Position numbers and translations under genes: made by a program
The notes under the pieces: generated by a model
Databases searched by the model: none
What the model saw: only the letters and a program-made list of their open reading frames with translations
Told to the model about the DNA's origin: nothing
Shown here: piece by piece, positions 1 through 11,000 of the stretch
Layout of the letters: every line of letters starts with the position of its first letter
Position numbering within the stretch: the stretch's first letter is position 1
Source: Burkholderiales bacterium
GTDB lineage: Bacteria; Pseudomonadota; Gammaproteobacteria; Burkholderiales; Burkholderiaceae_D
Direction of reading: 5' to 3'
Assembly: GCA_026399895.1 (NCBI GenBank)
Contig: JAPLQC010000019.1
Coordinates: forward strand, 1-59,319
Length of the DNA: 59,319 nt

Positions 1-112
1 GCGGTGGTGGTGCGGGATTCGCGGCCGGCTGGGCCGGGGCTTGAATGGGAGCCGGAATAGGAACGGGAATAGCAACCGGAGCGACATTGCCCGGTAAGGG
101 TGCTGGAATCAT
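1..112 (-). CDS. Pro/Ala-rich protein, N-terminal fragment (runs off window)
   Basis: Minus-strand reading frame that starts at an ATG ending at 112 and stays open to the window edge. The 37 visible residues are almost only Pro, Ala, Val and Ile in short PxPxP-like steps, with no signal peptide or recognisable domain. An AAGG sequence lies about 9 bases before the ATG and could be a ribosome binding site. It would be read in the same direction as aspS but is cut off from it by a strong terminator. I do not recognise the family. The GC-rich composition also leaves frames open on the plus strand, so the gene itself is uncertain. Confidence 0.3.
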   Translation of the reverse strand, partial: MIPAPLPGNVAPVAIPVPIPAPIQAPAQPAANPAPPP

Positions 113-208
113 GTGGGTTGGCCTTAAAGCAGGTTAATCGACTGTCATCCTCCAATGGGGAGGCGACGACGGCCGTGGGTAACCGGCAATCAGACAAGAG
201 TTCAAATA

Positions 209-244
209 AAAAAAGGCCGGAGACAATGTCCTCCGGCCTTTTTT
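209..244. terminator. Bidirectional intrinsic terminator after aspS
   Basis: A perfect 8-bp GC-rich stem (GGCCGGAG / CTCCGGCC) with an 8-base loop is flanked by an A-run on the left and a T-run on the right, so it can terminate in either direction. It lies 17 bases past the aspS stop codon. Confidence 0.9.
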
Positions 245-260
245 ATCTGAGCGTTTCGCG

Positions 261-2066
261 TCAGCTTTTTACTGCCGGCTCCGTCGCACGCAGGCGAATA
301 TGTAATTCGCGCAATTGCTTTTCATCCACCTCGCTCGGCGCTTGCGTCAGCAAACACTGCGCACGCTGAGTTTTCGGGAAAGCAATCACATCGCGAATGG
401 ATTCGGCACCGGTCATCATCGTTACCAGACGATCGAGACCGAACGCAAGGCCACCGTGCGGCGGTGCGCCGTACTGCAACGCATCTAGCAAAAAGCCGAA
501 CTTGATGCGCGCCTCTTCATCGCCAATGTTGAGCGCTTTGAATACTTTGCTCTGCACATCAGCGCGGTGAATACGCACCGAACCACCGCCGAGCTCCCAA
601 CCATTCAGCACCATGTCATAGGCTTGTGCGATGGCACGGCCCGGTGCTGAGTCGATGAATTCCTCATGCCCCGCCTTCGGCGCGGTGAAGGGGTGGTGCA
701 GTGCATTCCAGCGATTTTCATCTTCGTCGTGTTCGAACATCGGGAAGTCCACTACCCATAATGGACGCCAGTCTTCATCAAACAGACCGCCCTTACGCCC
801 AAAATCACTGTGACCGATTTTCACGCGTAGCGCACCAATCGCGTCATTGACGACTTTCGCCTTGTCAGCACCGAAGAAAATCAAATCGCCATCTTGCGCG
901 CCGGTCAGCTCGAGAATCTTGGTCAATGCCGCATCGTGAATGTTCTTCACGATCGGCGACTGCAGGCCGTCACGGCCTTTCGCAATTTCATTGATCTTGA
1001 TATACGCCAGGCCCTTTGCGCCATAGATCGCGACGAACTGCGTGTACGCATCGATCTCGGAACGCGGCATCGCGGCACCACCTGGTACACGCAGACCGAC
1101 CACGCGACCGTTATCCATGTTGGCCGCGCCGGAGAAGACCTTGAACTCGACATCTTTCATCACGTCGGTGAGTTCGGTGAATTCCATCTTCACGCGCATG
1201 TCTGGCTTGTCGGAGCCGTACATTCCCATTGCAGTTGCGTAATCCATCACCGGAAAAGGGTTCGGCAGATCGACGTTCAGAACGTTTTTAAATACACCAC
1301 GGATCATGCCCTCGAACATGTCGCGAATTTCCTGCTCGGTCATGAACGAGGTTTCGCAATCGATCTGAGTAAACTCAGGCTGACGATCAGCGCGCAGATC
1401 TTCGTCGCGGAAGCACTTGGTGATCTGATAGTACCGATCAAAGTTGGATACCATCAGCAATTGCTTGAACAACTGCGGCGACTGTGGCAACGCAAAGAAA
1501 TGACCCGCATTCACACGCGACGGCACCAGATAATCACGCGCGCCCTCAGGCGTGGATTTGGTCAGCATCGGTGTTTCGATGTCGATGAAACCATTCGCAT
1601 CGAGGAACTTGCGCACCTCCATCGAAACGCGGTAACGCAGGCGCAGGTTGTGCTGCATCTGCGGGCGACGCAGATCGAGTACCCGATGAGTCAGGCGCGT
1701 GGTCTCAGAAAGATTGTCGTCATCGAGCTGGAATGGCGGCGTGACTGACGGGTTCAGTACTTCAAGCTCATGGCACAGCACTTCGATCTTGCCCGATGTG
1801 AGGCCCGCGTTTTCAGTACCCGCTGGGCGCGCGCGCACCAGCCCGGTAATACGCAAGCAAAATTCATTACGAACTGCCTCAGCCGCCTTGAACATATCGA
1901 TTCGGTCCGGGTCGCACACAACTTGCACCAAACCTTCGCGATCACGCAGATCAATAAAAATGACACCACCGTGATCTCGACGGCGGTGTACCCAGCCGCA
2001 CAAGCTTACGGTTTGGCCCATCTGCGCCTCGGAGGTCAGGCCGCAGTAATGTGTACGCATAGACAT
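261..2066 (-). CDS. aspS: Aspartyl-tRNA synthetase
   Basis: Charges tRNA-Asp with aspartate using ATP, in the cytosol. The 601-residue product has the bacterial AspRS layout: an N-terminal OB-fold anticodon-binding domain (about 1-110), class II motif 1 near 160-175, motif 2 with FRDEDLR at 219-225, the bacterial GAD insertion in the middle, and motif 3 with GLAFGLDR near 540. Length matches the family norm of about 590-600. The start is the first of two close ATGs (residues 1 and 3). It is the last gene of a minus-strand run fmdB-DUF502-aspS and ends just before a terminator. The sequence alone does not tell whether it also charges tRNA-Asn. Confidence 0.98.
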   Translation of the reverse strand: MSMRTHYCGLTSEAQMGQTVSLCGWVHRRRDHGGVIFIDLRDREGLVQVVCDPDRIDMFKAAEAVRNEFCLRITGLVRARPAGTENAGLTSGKIEVLCHELEVLNPSVTPPFQLDDDNLSETTRLTHRVLDLRRPQMQHNLRLRYRVSMEVRKFLDANGFIDIETPMLTKSTPEGARDYLVPSRVNAGHFFALPQSPQLFKQLLMVSNFDRYYQITKCFRDEDLRADRQPEFTQIDCETSFMTEQEIRDMFEGMIRGVFKNVLNVDLPNPFPVMDYATAMGMYGSDKPDMRVKMEFTELTDVMKDVEFKVFSGAANMDNGRVVGLRVPGGAAMPRSEIDAYTQFVAIYGAKGLAYIKINEIAKGRDGLQSPIVKNIHDAALTKILELTGAQDGDLIFFGADKAKVVNDAIGALRVKIGHSDFGRKGGLFDEDWRPLWVVDFPMFEHDEDENRWNALHHPFTAPKAGHEEFIDSAPGRAIAQAYDMVLNGWELGGGSVRIHRADVQSKVFKALNIGDEEARIKFGFLLDALQYGAPPHGGLAFGLDRLVTMMTGAESIRDVIAFPKTQRAQCLLTQAPSEVDEKQLRELHIRLRATEPAVKS

Positions 2067-2093
2067 GAATAAAATCTCGACAGATCAGGAGTG

Positions 2094-2720
2094 TTAGTGG
2101 CTCTTCGGCGTTGCTGCCGTCGTTAGTTTTTTATTGGGCGGCGATACAACGCCCATCGATACAATGTACTTCAGCGCCTCGTCGACGCTCATCTCGAGCT
2201 CGATCACATCGGATCGCGGCAGCATTAAGAAAAAACCCGACGTCGGGTTGGGTGTCGTCGGCACGTAGACACTGACGTAATCACCCACGAGATGATTTTT
2301 AACATCACCACCGGGCACACCGGTCTGAAATGCAATGGTCCAGACGCCTTCGCGCGGATACTGTACCAACAGTGCCTTGCGAAATGCGTTGCCACTGGAT
2401 GACAGCAAAGTATCAGAGACTTGCTTGACGCTCGAGTAGATCGAGTTCACTACCGGTATACGTTGCAGCAGCAGTTCCCATAGCTTCAGCACGCGATTGC
2501 CGATGATGTTTTGCGTGACCAGGCCGGTTATGAAAACAATCAGCAAGGTCACGAGAGTGCCAAAGCCCGGCAGATAAAAACCGAACAAGGACTCAGGGCG
2601 CCACTCAGGCGGTAGTAGCACCAACGAGCCGTCCAGCGTACCAACGATCAGGTTCAACACCCAAAGCGTGATCACCAAGGGCACCAGAACCAGTAAACCA
2701 GTAATGAAGTATTTACGCAT
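2094..2720 (-). CDS. DUF502 family inner-membrane protein
   Basis: 208 residues with two hydrophobic segments near the N-terminus (about 5-27 and 48-72), followed by a soluble domain containing a YVPTTPNPTSGF-type stretch typical of DUF502. The molecular function of the family is not established. It lies between fmdB (11-base gap) and aspS (27-base gap) on the same strand, an arrangement I know from other Burkholderiales, so the three genes are probably one transcript. Start is an ATG followed by Arg-Lys and the first membrane segment. Confidence 0.85.
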   Translation of the reverse strand: MRKYFITGLLVLVPLVITLWVLNLIVGTLDGSLVLLPPEWRPESLFGFYLPGFGTLVTLLIVFITGLVTQNIIGNRVLKLWELLLQRIPVVNSIYSSVKQVSDTLLSSSGNAFRKALLVQYPREGVWTIAFQTGVPGGDVKNHLVGDYVSVYVPTTPNPTSGFFLMLPRSDVIELEMSVDEALKYIVSMGVVSPPNKKLTTAATPKSH

Positions 2721-2731
2721 GCGCTACTCGC

Positions 2732-3139
2732 TTAAGACGCAGAGGTGGACTGGGTGCCCGCGCTGTCGCCGCTGCTTGAAGATGCGGCGGATGACGCTGT
2801 GCTGTTGGCATTGCTGTTGGCATTGCTGCTACCAGCGCTAGCGCCCGAGTCGCTACTTCCAACGCTCCCGCTACTGCTGGCGGCGTTATCGCTGGCACCA
2901 GTGCTTGCACCTTCGCTCTTGGTCGCGTCCTGTGTGCTCGGCTTAGCCGAGCTAGCGCCATTGCGAAAATCCGTCACATACCAGCCGGTGCCCTTCAACT
3001 GAAACCCGGCAGCCGTGAGCTGTTTCTTGAATTTCGCCTCGCCGCAAGCGGGGCAGTCAGTGAGGGGCGCGTCAGAGACTTTTTGCAGCGCGTCTTTCGC
3101 GAAGCCGCAAGCTTCGCAGCGGTAGGCGTAGATCGGCAC
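2732..3139 (-). CDS. FmdB family zinc-ribbon protein with Ser-rich tail
   Basis: Small putative regulatory protein of the FmdB/CxxC_CxxC_SSSS family. I choose a GTG start at 3139 because the protein then begins PIYAYRCEACG, the family's hallmark N-terminus, and an AGGGAGA ribosome binding site lies just upstream; an upstream in-frame start would add about 32 unconserved residues. Two CxxC pairs (CEAC near residue 10 and CPAC near 30) form the zinc ribbon. After about residue 65 the remaining half is a low-complexity tail of Ser, Ala, Gly, Asn and Thr. The role of the family is poorly known. A promoter-like sequence lies 34-60 bases before the start. Confidence 0.85.
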   Translation of the reverse strand: MPIYAYRCEACGFAKDALQKVSDAPLTDCPACGEAKFKKQLTAAGFQLKGTGWYVTDFRNGASSAKPSTQDATKSEGASTGASDNAASSSGSVGSSDSGASAGSSNANSNANSTASSAASSSSGDSAGTQSTSAS

Positions 3140-3172
3140 GAGTTTCTCCCTGCGAATTTTCGAAAACCCTCG

Positions 3173-3199
3173 ATTATAGGGGGTTTTCGCAGGGGGCAA
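3173..3199 (-). promoter_or_regulatory. Candidate sigma-70 promoter for fmdB-DUF502-aspS
   Basis: Read on the minus strand there is a TATAAT box (3178-3173) preceded by TTGCCC (3199-3194) with a 15-base spacer. The expected transcript start would fall about 27 bases before the fmdB GTG. The spacer is short, so the -35 assignment is weaker than the -10. Confidence 0.5.
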
Positions 3200-3280
3200 C
3201 GGCACGCTCAGATAGCCGGCAGCGACAGCGCACATGCTTGGCGGCTGCTTGGCTGGATGCCGGGCGCGCCAGCAGACAAC

Positions 3281-4714
3281 TCAGGCGGGCTGATGTTCCG
3301 CTTGCTGCCCCAACCACTGCGGGGCAAGCGAGCCAAGAATCATGCCGAAGAAGGCGACCAGCAGGCCCACCAACTGCGGTGGCCAGATTGATTCAGCACC
3401 AAATACTTCCATCAGTACCCACGACGACAAGCCACCGATCACCGATGCCAGGGCGCCCTGCGTGGTAGCCCGTTTCCAGTACAAGCCCATCACCAACGGA
3501 ATAAAGGCACCGACCAGGGGTACTTTGTAGGAATTACCGACCATCTCGTAAATCGGCATACCTTGCGACATCAGCGCAAAGGTGGTCACGATAATCGTGA
3601 AACAAAACACGACGATTCGTGTGGTGAGTAGCAACTGCTGGTCATTCATCGGACGTATCTCGCGAATGATGTTCTCGGTCAGCGTCACGCTCGGCGCCAG
3701 CAGCGTGCCGCTGGCGGTTGACATGATGGCCGACAGTAGCGCTCCGAAGAACATAATCTGCGCAATCAGTGGGGTGTCGCGCAGAATCAGTGTTGGCAGA
3801 ATCAGCTGCGAATCCTCTTCCAGCAGCGACGCAAACAATTGCGGATCAATCAACTGCGAGGCATACACCAGGAACATCGGGATGAACGAGATGATGAAAT
3901 ACATTGAGCCGCCGATCACGGCACCGGATGCCGCGATACTCTCGTTACGCGCCGACATCACACGCTGAAACACATCCTGCTGCGGAATCGAGCCGAACAT
4001 GATGGTCACCGCCGCACCAATAAACGCAAGCATGCTCGGCAACGTCATTTCAGGAAGAAAGCGAAGCTTGCCCGCTTCCGAGGCATGGCTAATCACTGTG
4101 CCAACACCACCGGCCGCATCGGCTATCACCCAGCCGATAAACAACATACCGGCCACGATCAACAGCATCTGGAACGCATCCGTCAGCGCCACCGACCACA
4201 TACCGCCAAACAAGGTGTACAGCAGCACAATAGCTGCACCGAGCACCATGCCATACGACATCGAGATAGCGCCGCCAGTCAGCACACTGAACACCAAGCC
4301 CATTGCGGTAATTTGTGCCGACACCCAGCCCAAGTAAGAGGCCACGATGCATAAAGAAACGATGACTTCAACCGTGCGGTTGTAACGCTGCTTGTAATAG
4401 TCACCGATGGTGAGCAGGTTCATGCGGTAGAGCTTGCGCGCGAAGAATAACCCGACAAAAATCAGGCACAAGGATGCGCCAAACGGATCTTCGACCGTAC
4501 CGCTCAAGCCTTGCTCGGCAAAACGCGCCGGGATGCCGAGCACCGTCTCCGAGCCGAACCAAGTCGCAAATACGGTCGCAATCACAACAGGCATCGGTAA
4601 AGAGCGGCCGGCGACTGCGTAGTCAGTCGCATTCCTCACACGAGTCGCGGCGTACAGTCCAATACTGATCGAGATCAGTAAGTAGACCAGTACAAAGGCC
4701 AGCAGAGTATTCAT
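3281..4714 (-). CDS. Sodium:solute symporter (SSS family)
   Basis: 477-residue polytopic inner-membrane transporter with about 13 hydrophobic segments. It carries the family's N-terminal AGRSLP motif (about residues 35-40) and the FGGMWSVALTD stretch in the middle, characteristic of solute:sodium symporters. Members import proline, pantothenate, sugars, carboxylates and other solutes with Na+; the substrate cannot be read from the sequence. The start has a GGGAG ribosome binding site 7 bases upstream. It sits between fmdB and ubiB on the same strand but has its own -10-like box, so it is probably transcribed separately. Confidence 0.88.
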   Translation of the reverse strand: MNTLLAFVLVYLLISISIGLYAATRVRNATDYAVAGRSLPMPVVIATVFATWFGSETVLGIPARFAEQGLSGTVEDPFGASLCLIFVGLFFARKLYRMNLLTIGDYYKQRYNRTVEVIVSLCIVASYLGWVSAQITAMGLVFSVLTGGAISMSYGMVLGAAIVLLYTLFGGMWSVALTDAFQMLLIVAGMLFIGWVIADAAGGVGTVISHASEAGKLRFLPEMTLPSMLAFIGAAVTIMFGSIPQQDVFQRVMSARNESIAASGAVIGGSMYFIISFIPMFLVYASQLIDPQLFASLLEEDSQLILPTLILRDTPLIAQIMFFGALLSAIMSTASGTLLAPSVTLTENIIREIRPMNDQQLLLTTRIVVFCFTIIVTTFALMSQGMPIYEMVGNSYKVPLVGAFIPLVMGLYWKRATTQGALASVIGGLSSWVLMEVFGAESIWPPQLVGLLVAFFGMILGSLAPQWLGQQAEHQPA

Positions 4715-4761
4715 TTTGGCTCCCGGCGGAAAAAATTCATCGCCATAAAAAATTTTGCGCG

Positions 4762-4767
4762 ATTATA
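4762..4767 (-). promoter_or_regulatory. Candidate -10 box for the symporter gene
   Basis: Exact TATAAT on the minus strand, about 48 bases before the symporter start and outside the ubiB coding region. No convincing -35 hexamer is present at 16-18 bases. Confidence 0.4.
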
Positions 4768-4905
4768 GCCGCGTGAATTCTTCGGGGGGCACGATTTTTT
4801 ATTGCGCGGATAACACTCTGCAAACTGAGCGCTTGGTGCGAATCGGATTAAATCGCTATTTGACAGTCAGGCGCAGGCATACCGCCAATGCCTAGATTGA
4901 AACTC

Positions 4906-6474
4906 TTAGTCGCCGCCGTGCAAGCGAATCAAAAGCTGCACCAGCAAAATGCCGGCCAGCAGGCCGCCGCCGAAGTAGACGATCACACCAAGCAGCAGAT
5001 TGGTACGTCGTTGCTCTGCAATGAGCCGCTTGAGCAAGCCGCTATGGTCAGGCGGTGGCTCAGCGCGGGAAGACAAACTTTGTTGTAGCAAACGTGGCAA
5101 CGTCGGCAGGATCTGCGCATATTGGGGAGCCTCGGCCTTTATCTTGTCAAAAAAGCCACGCCAGCCAATCTGCTCTTTCACCCATTGTTCGAGAATGGGC
5201 TTGGCGGTCTGCCATAAATCCAGATTCGGATCCAGTTGTCGCCCGAGGCCTTCAATATTGAGCAGGGTTTTTTGCAATAGCACCAGCTGCGGCTGGACTT
5301 CGATATTGAAACGACGCGAGGTCTGAAATAAACGCAGCAAAACTTGTCCGAACGATATCTCGGCCAAAGGTTTGTTAAAGATAGGCTCGCAACAGGCGCG
5401 TACTGCCGCTTCCAACTCATCAACGCGGGTCTCTGGCGGCGCCCAACCGGATTCAATGTGCGCTTGTGCCACGCGTCGATAATCACGCCGGAAAAATGCC
5501 AGAAAGTTTTGCGAGAGATAATCTTTGTCAAAATCAGTCAACGTACCGACGATGCCGAAATCAAGTGCGATATATCGACCAAAAGTGGCTGGATCGGTCG
5601 ACACCAGGATATTCCCGGGGTGCATGTCGGCATGGAAAAACCCGTGACGAAATACCTGCGTAAAAAAGATTTCTACGCCATCGCGCGATAGCTTTTGCAG
5701 ATCGACACCCGCCTCACGCAGCTTGTCGATTTGTGAAATCGGAATGCCGTGCATGCGCTCCATCACGATGACCGACTCGGCACAATAATCCCAATACATC
5801 TGCGGCACCAGCAAGAGCGCCGACTGCTCGAAATTCCGCCGCAGTTGGCTACCGTTGGCAGCTTCTCGCATCAAGTCAAGCTCGTCGTGCAGGTATTTAT
5901 CAAACTCTGCAACGACCTCGCGCGGCCGCAAACGTCGACCATCTTCCGACCAACGATGTACCCACGTAGCGATGATACGCATCAGCGCGATATCACTTTC
6001 GATCGCTCGCAGAATACCCGGACGCAGCACCTTGACCGCGACCTCGGTACCATCCTTCAATGTCGCGAAATGTACCTGCGCCACCGAGGCGGATGCCACC
6101 GGCTCGCGCTGGAAGCTGCCGAATAGCTGATCAGGTGGTGCGCCCAGCGCGCGCGTGATCTCGGCCACCGCCAAGTCAGAGGCGAATGGCGGCACACGAT
6201 CCTGTAGCAGTGCGAGTTCGTCAGCAATATCGGGCGGCATCAAATCGCGTCGCGTGGATAGCAGCTGACCAAACTTCACAAAAATTGGGCCCAACTCTTC
6301 CAACGCACGCCGAAGGCGTACGCCGCGCGCTGCCGAGAGATCGCGCCAAAAAAACACGATTGCCATTAGCCGCAACGGAATCGGTCGGCGCGCGCTGGAC
6401 AGCACAATCTCATCCAAACCAAAGCGCAAGACAACGCTCAGAATCTTAACTACGCGAAGCGTACGCGTGATCAT
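4906..6474 (-). CDS. ubiB: UbiB, atypical kinase/ATPase of ubiquinone synthesis
   Basis: ABC1/ADCK-family protein needed for ubiquinone biosynthesis, thought to use ATP to help extract lipid intermediates from the membrane. The 522 residues show the family features: the KxGQ motif as KFGQ at 67-70, the Ala-rich loop ASASVAQVH at 127-135, the nucleotide-site Lys near 148, HADMHPGN at 281-288 and the DFG at 305-307. Two C-terminal membrane helices follow (about 480-518). The ATG overlaps the ubiJ stop by 4 bases, so ubiE-ubiJ-ubiB are translationally coupled. Confidence 0.96.
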   Translation of the reverse strand: MITRTLRVVKILSVVLRFGLDEIVLSSARRPIPLRLMAIVFFWRDLSAARGVRLRRALEELGPIFVKFGQLLSTRRDLMPPDIADELALLQDRVPPFASDLAVAEITRALGAPPDQLFGSFQREPVASASVAQVHFATLKDGTEVAVKVLRPGILRAIESDIALMRIIATWVHRWSEDGRRLRPREVVAEFDKYLHDELDLMREAANGSQLRRNFEQSALLLVPQMYWDYCAESVIVMERMHGIPISQIDKLREAGVDLQKLSRDGVEIFFTQVFRHGFFHADMHPGNILVSTDPATFGRYIALDFGIVGTLTDFDKDYLSQNFLAFFRRDYRRVAQAHIESGWAPPETRVDELEAAVRACCEPIFNKPLAEISFGQVLLRLFQTSRRFNIEVQPQLVLLQKTLLNIEGLGRQLDPNLDLWQTAKPILEQWVKEQIGWRGFFDKIKAEAPQYAQILPTLPRLLQQSLSSRAEPPPDHSGLLKRLIAEQRRTNLLLGVIVYFGGGLLAGILLVQLLIRLHGGD

Positions 6475-7076
6475 GCGGCACCTGCGTCAGTACGTGCGAG
6501 TCGCTCAATCTTCTCGACGCGCTTGCTCAATCGCTCGACATCGTCGCGCAGCCGCGCAACTTCGGCAGCAAAATCGTCGCCCGCACGGCGGTATAACAGC
6601 GTCGGATTTTCTTCTAGCCAGTACTCGGCCATGTTTTCTGCCAGGTTTTGCGCGGTGCTCTTTGCCATCCCGAGGAATTGGCGCGCAGCGTTCGCGATTC
6701 GCACGGCAGCTATATCACCCACCCACGGTGCGAGTTCTTCTTCCAGCTCCCACCGTAGCTCATTGGCGAGCTCGGAGATCGTACGAGCGAAATCAGCATC
6801 ACCGCTGATCGTCACATACGAAAACGCGCGATCCATATCGCTCAGCATGCGCGGCAAATTCGTCGGTTGGATAGTGATGGTGACATTCGGCTCGCTGGCG
6901 GCAAGCTGCAGCAAACCATCGGCAGCAATTGCCAGGTCAAGCCGGGCCACGCCTATGTCGATACACGCCGCCTTACCTGTGTGTGTTCTGAGCTTGTCGC
7001 GTAGCGCAGGTTGACGCGCCAGGACATGGTTAATGGCAGCGATCAGTGATCGTTGCGGAAAAACGCGTGTGGTCAA
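6471..7076 (-). CDS. ubiJ: UbiJ, SCP2-domain ubiquinone biosynthesis factor
   Basis: 201-residue soluble protein with an N-terminal SCP2-like lipid-binding region (about 15-115) and a C-terminal segment ending in a heptad-like stretch ([18 protein letters not shown]) that should form a coiled coil. UbiJ binds ubiquinone intermediates and helps organise the soluble Ubi complex. Identity rests on this layout and on its place between ubiE and ubiB, with 4-base overlaps on both sides. Confidence 0.9.
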   Translation of the reverse strand: MTTRVFPQRSLIAAINHVLARQPALRDKLRTHTGKAACIDIGVARLDLAIAADGLLQLAASEPNVTITIQPTNLPRMLSDMDRAFSYVTISGDADFARTISELANELRWELEEELAPWVGDIAAVRIANAARQFLGMAKSTAQNLAENMAEYWLEENPTLLYRRAGDDFAAEVARLRDDVERLSKRVEKIERLARTDAGAA

Positions 7077-7804
7077 AACTTCACGCCCACATGCAGCGCT
7101 GCCACTCCTGCCGTCAGATTGAAATACTCGACGCGATCCAATCCCGCGTCTTGCATCATGGCTTTTAGCGTGTCCTGATCAGGATGCATGCGTATCGATT
7201 CGGCGAGGTACTGATAGCTATGAGCATCGCTGGCGATTTTCTCTCCCAGCCACGGCAGCACCTTGAACGAATAAACGTCGTAAGCCTTTTGCAGCGGCGC
7301 TGCGACCTTCGAGAATTCCAGCACCAGCAGCTTGCCGCCCGGCTTCAGCACACGGCGCATTTCGGCCAGCGCGACATCTTTGTGCGTCATGTTGCGCAGC
7401 CCGAAAGCCACGGACACACGATCAAAATAGTTATCGGGAAAAGGCAGTTTCTCTGCGTTGCAGATCAGCGTTGGCAGCAACAGCCCCTCATTGATCATGC
7501 GGTCGCGACCAACACGCAGCATGGATTCGTTGATATCGGTATGCCAGACCTGACCGCTGGGGCCCGCACGTTTTGCGAACGCCGCAGTCAAGTCGCCTGT
7601 GCCCGCCGCAATATCCAGCACTTTGAAGCCAGGACGGATGCCCGCCTGCGCAACCGTGAAAGCCTTCCATATGCGGTGCAGACCAGCAGACATGAGGTCG
7701 TTCATCACGTCATATTTCGCGGCAACCGAATGGAACACCTCGGCGACTTTCTTCACCTTCTGTGCTTCGGGGACTTGCTGGTAGCCGAAATGGGTCTGAG
7801 TCAT
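7073..7804 (-). CDS. ubiE: UbiE, ubiquinone/menaquinone C-methyltransferase
   Basis: SAM-dependent C-methyltransferase of ubiquinone (and menaquinone) synthesis. I start at the ATG giving [11 protein letters not shown], 14 codons inside the longest frame, because this matches the family N-terminus. The 243-residue product contains the SAM motif [10 protein letters not shown] (62-71), the post-motif AFGLRNM, the [13 protein letters not shown] block, and ends in the expected GVKF. It heads a ubiE-ubiJ-ubiB operon. In related genomes DUF971 lies directly upstream; here a 3.2-kb ankyrin gene on the other strand separates them. Confidence 0.97.
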   Translation of the reverse strand: MTQTHFGYQQVPEAQKVKKVAEVFHSVAAKYDVMNDLMSAGLHRIWKAFTVAQAGIRPGFKVLDIAAGTGDLTAAFAKRAGPSGQVWHTDINESMLRVGRDRMINEGLLLPTLICNAEKLPFPDNYFDRVSVAFGLRNMTHKDVALAEMRRVLKPGGKLLVLEFSKVAAPLQKAYDVYSFKVLPWLGEKIASDAHSYQYLAESIRMHPDQDTLKAMMQDAGLDRVEYFNLTAGVAALHVGVKF

Positions 7805-8016
7805 GGCGGGGCGAGAGGCTGTGCGATTTGCTCTCGGATTATACAAGGGGCATCCCGTTCATCGAACCACCGGCAATGCCTGAGGATATCCCGCAGGGAA
7901 TCATGCGGCTGCAATCTAACCGCAGACCCGCTTATCCGAACCGAATGCAGCAAATTTGCACTCAGGGCTTGGTTGCAGGGGTGGCCCTGCTATGAATACG
8001 ATGAAAGCTATCCCAG
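7805..8016. other. Intergenic region between divergent ubiE and ankyrin gene
   Basis: 212 bases that must hold the promoters of both ubiE (minus) and the ankyrin gene (plus). I find no strong sigma-70 box pair, no clear ribosome binding site before the ankyrin ATG, and no repeat or attachment-site-like duplication. Confidence 0.5.
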
Positions 8017-11000
8017 ATGAGTACCTATCTTGCTACAAGCAGCGCCCGATCGACTAGCCAACCAACGCCTGAAAACCCGAATCTTCCCCAAACTCGCCGG
8101 TCGCCGCACGGCGAAAATGGGCGAAACTCACCGCGCATGCATCAGCCAGCGGCAAACGCGTCTACCGAGGACGACGGGATGGATGTCGATGTCGCCAGCG
8201 ACGATGAACAGTCGGGCGAAGCACAAACCGGCGGCAGAAAACGTGGACGTGAACATGCAAACAGTTCCCCGCCGATTCATGGTGAGCCCGCCTTAAAACG
8301 TCGACGCACAGAGGAAGACCCATCTCCGCAAACGACGGATAGCGCGTACCTTCTGTTCGGCTCTACAGCACCGCCTTCCACCTCACCGGAGCCGATCTCT
8401 GCCTCGAGCGCCACTGCTACTTCCAGTAGCGCTTTGTCACCCGAGATCAGAATGCTGACTGAGACTGAGGCGAATGAAATCCTGTGTGACTTTGCTCCTG
8501 ATGAAAAACTGGCTATCAAGTTACTTTTCGGTGAATCACAGACCCACTGGCCAGCGGAAGGCTATACGCTACTTAACGTCTTCAGTTGCCCTGAAGAGAT
8601 CGCTACCCTTAGCTTTGATTGCGGTGCGAAACTACTGTTCCACGATGCCGATGAAAATTCCAGGCTGATATTGATACCACCCGAATTTGATCGGGAAGGA
8701 TTTAAATTGGGCTTGCTACAAGTTCAATATTCGGAGCCAAGCATCGTTCTCTCACCCGAACACGATAGGACTAGCGAAAGTGATTCGGATGACGATGAAC
8801 CCAACACAAACCGGCGCACCACTGCGCTGATGATCGCAGCCGGATGGGGTGATGAATCCACCGTGAAGTTGCTGCTGGATCATCGGGGAAATCCGAATCG
8901 GAAAGACCCGAATGGAGAGACCGCGCTGATGGCTGCCGTACAACACAGACGTCAAGGCGTTGTCAGGCAATTGATGCATCACCCCGCAGTGAATCCGAAC
9001 CTAGTGTCGGATGACGCCTGGGACGCGTTGGCGCTTGCTGCTGAGATCGGCGATCTCGATATTTGCTCCCTACTCTTTTTTTTCGGTGTCTCAGCTATCA
9101 GATCGCCGGGAAGCAGGCAGCCGCTGATATGTGCGGCACAGAATGGGCATCATGAAGTCTGCAAGCTGCTGATCAAACGGGGCGCTGATATTGATGCGAC
9201 AGATGGGAGCAATGGCAAATCGGCCTTGTGGCACGCAGCTCAAAACGGGCATCTCGAATGCTGTCAATTATTGATTGCCAGAGGTGCGAGTGCCATCCTT
9301 GAGGATGAAAAAACTGTTCTTGTAGCGGCCGCCCAGTCAGGAAATCTCCAGCTGTTTAACTGGCTACTGGAAGTCGGCGTGCCGCTCATCAGCGTCTCGG
9401 CTAGTACAACGCCTCTGCTGACCGCAATTGAATTCGAGCAAATAGATATTGTCCGGCGACTGATAGAACTTAAAGTGAATCTAGACGAAAGAGCAAAAAG
9501 CGGTCGGACCCCACTGACACTTGCTATCGATGTAAATTTCTCCGAAGCAGCAAGCCTTTTAGTGGAAGCTGGGGCAGATTCGTTGCTGAAGGATAACTAC
9601 TCAGAGACCCCGTTGCAGCTTGCCGCCGAGTGTGGAGCAGTTGACCTGCTGTCGCTCATGATAAAAAAAGGCGCGCGGCTAAAAAACGGGAAATCAGCGG
9701 CCTACCTTGCTCTGTCTGCGGCCATTCGCAATAGACATCTCACTGCCGTGAAATTTCTTCTGGAAAATGGAGCGCCGACTTTGTTTCAAGCAACCGGAAT
9801 CTTAGAAAATCGTCCGCAAGCTCTGATACATGTGCTTTTCATGTCCGACATATCTCTTGGGAATTTCGATGAGATTCTGAAGCTATTGCTCACATATCGA
9901 GTGCCGCTCGATGAAGTTAATGAATACGGCAACGATGCCTTGATGGTGGCAGCAATAAATAGTCACCCTAAATTGGTCAGAAATCTCTTAAGGCATGGGG
10001 CCCCGTTTGGACAAAAAAATATCTATGGTGACCATGTCCTGCTAATCGCAATAAAGACTTTGGAGGCTACGCTAGAAGCACGAGGCGTCCCGTTGTATGG
10101 CGCGCCAAACCATATCTTGACCCTACTTGTACTTGTGGACGAATTGATACGCAACCCCTTGTTCCCTCAACTGCGAAACGAAGCCTTTCGACACACCAAG
10201 AATCGAATTATCCGAGAACTGCTACCCAATATGATCTTGAGTTCACCACCAAACTCAGGAACAACAGTTTCGATAAACATTCGTGATTTTGATAAATCGT
10301 CCTTTGCTGAATTAATAAAAAAACTAACCACCTCGGAAGCTGATGATTTCCGTCGACCAGATATAAAGGAAACTATAGAGAAAATGCTTTTCAATATGGG
10401 CGCGACAGTGCCAATGATTGATTTTCTACTTCCTTATCTGCAAGCGCTTCCCGTAATGAAAAGTAAGTTATTAGGTCCATCAAATTCAGCCGACACAATC
10501 AACAGCTTAGTCAACGCGCTCTCTACCGGAATGATCGCAACATTAGAAAAAGTTTTAGTGGATAAGGATGTAATTGACCATACCTACGAGGATTTGGGAT
10601 GGTTACAGCTTAGAAACGATCTTGTGTCAGCCGTGACTTCCGAGATGGGTATTATCGTATCCTCCGCTTTGCATCATGAATCTCAAACACTGAGCTCAGT
10701 GTTTTCAAATTTATTTGAGCATTGCGTGACAGCGACGACCGCGGCGCACAGCTTCCCGGAACTTGGAACTGCGCAGGCACCGAAGGCCGGGGTCGTGGCA
10801 GAAAAGTTGATGGGTCTCGGCGTTTATGCAGCACTGGCCGAAGCCATTGACGCTACATGGCGAGACGCCTGGCATGCGGCATCCATTGTTAATCCTCAGC
10901 GTCAGCAGAGGCCGTCGACCTCTTCGGCCAGCACCGCCGAAGATGCGTGGAACGAATTACTTGCCTTCGATTTCACCGAAAACATTAACAGCGAATTACT

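Noticed and set aside
894..1748. Long plus-strand open frame opposite aspS
   Set aside because: It is the antisense shadow of a certain gene; the translation is His/Arg-rich without any known domain.
7184..8020. Plus-strand open frame across ubiE
   Set aside because: Antisense to ubiE for most of its length, no ribosome binding site, no similarity.
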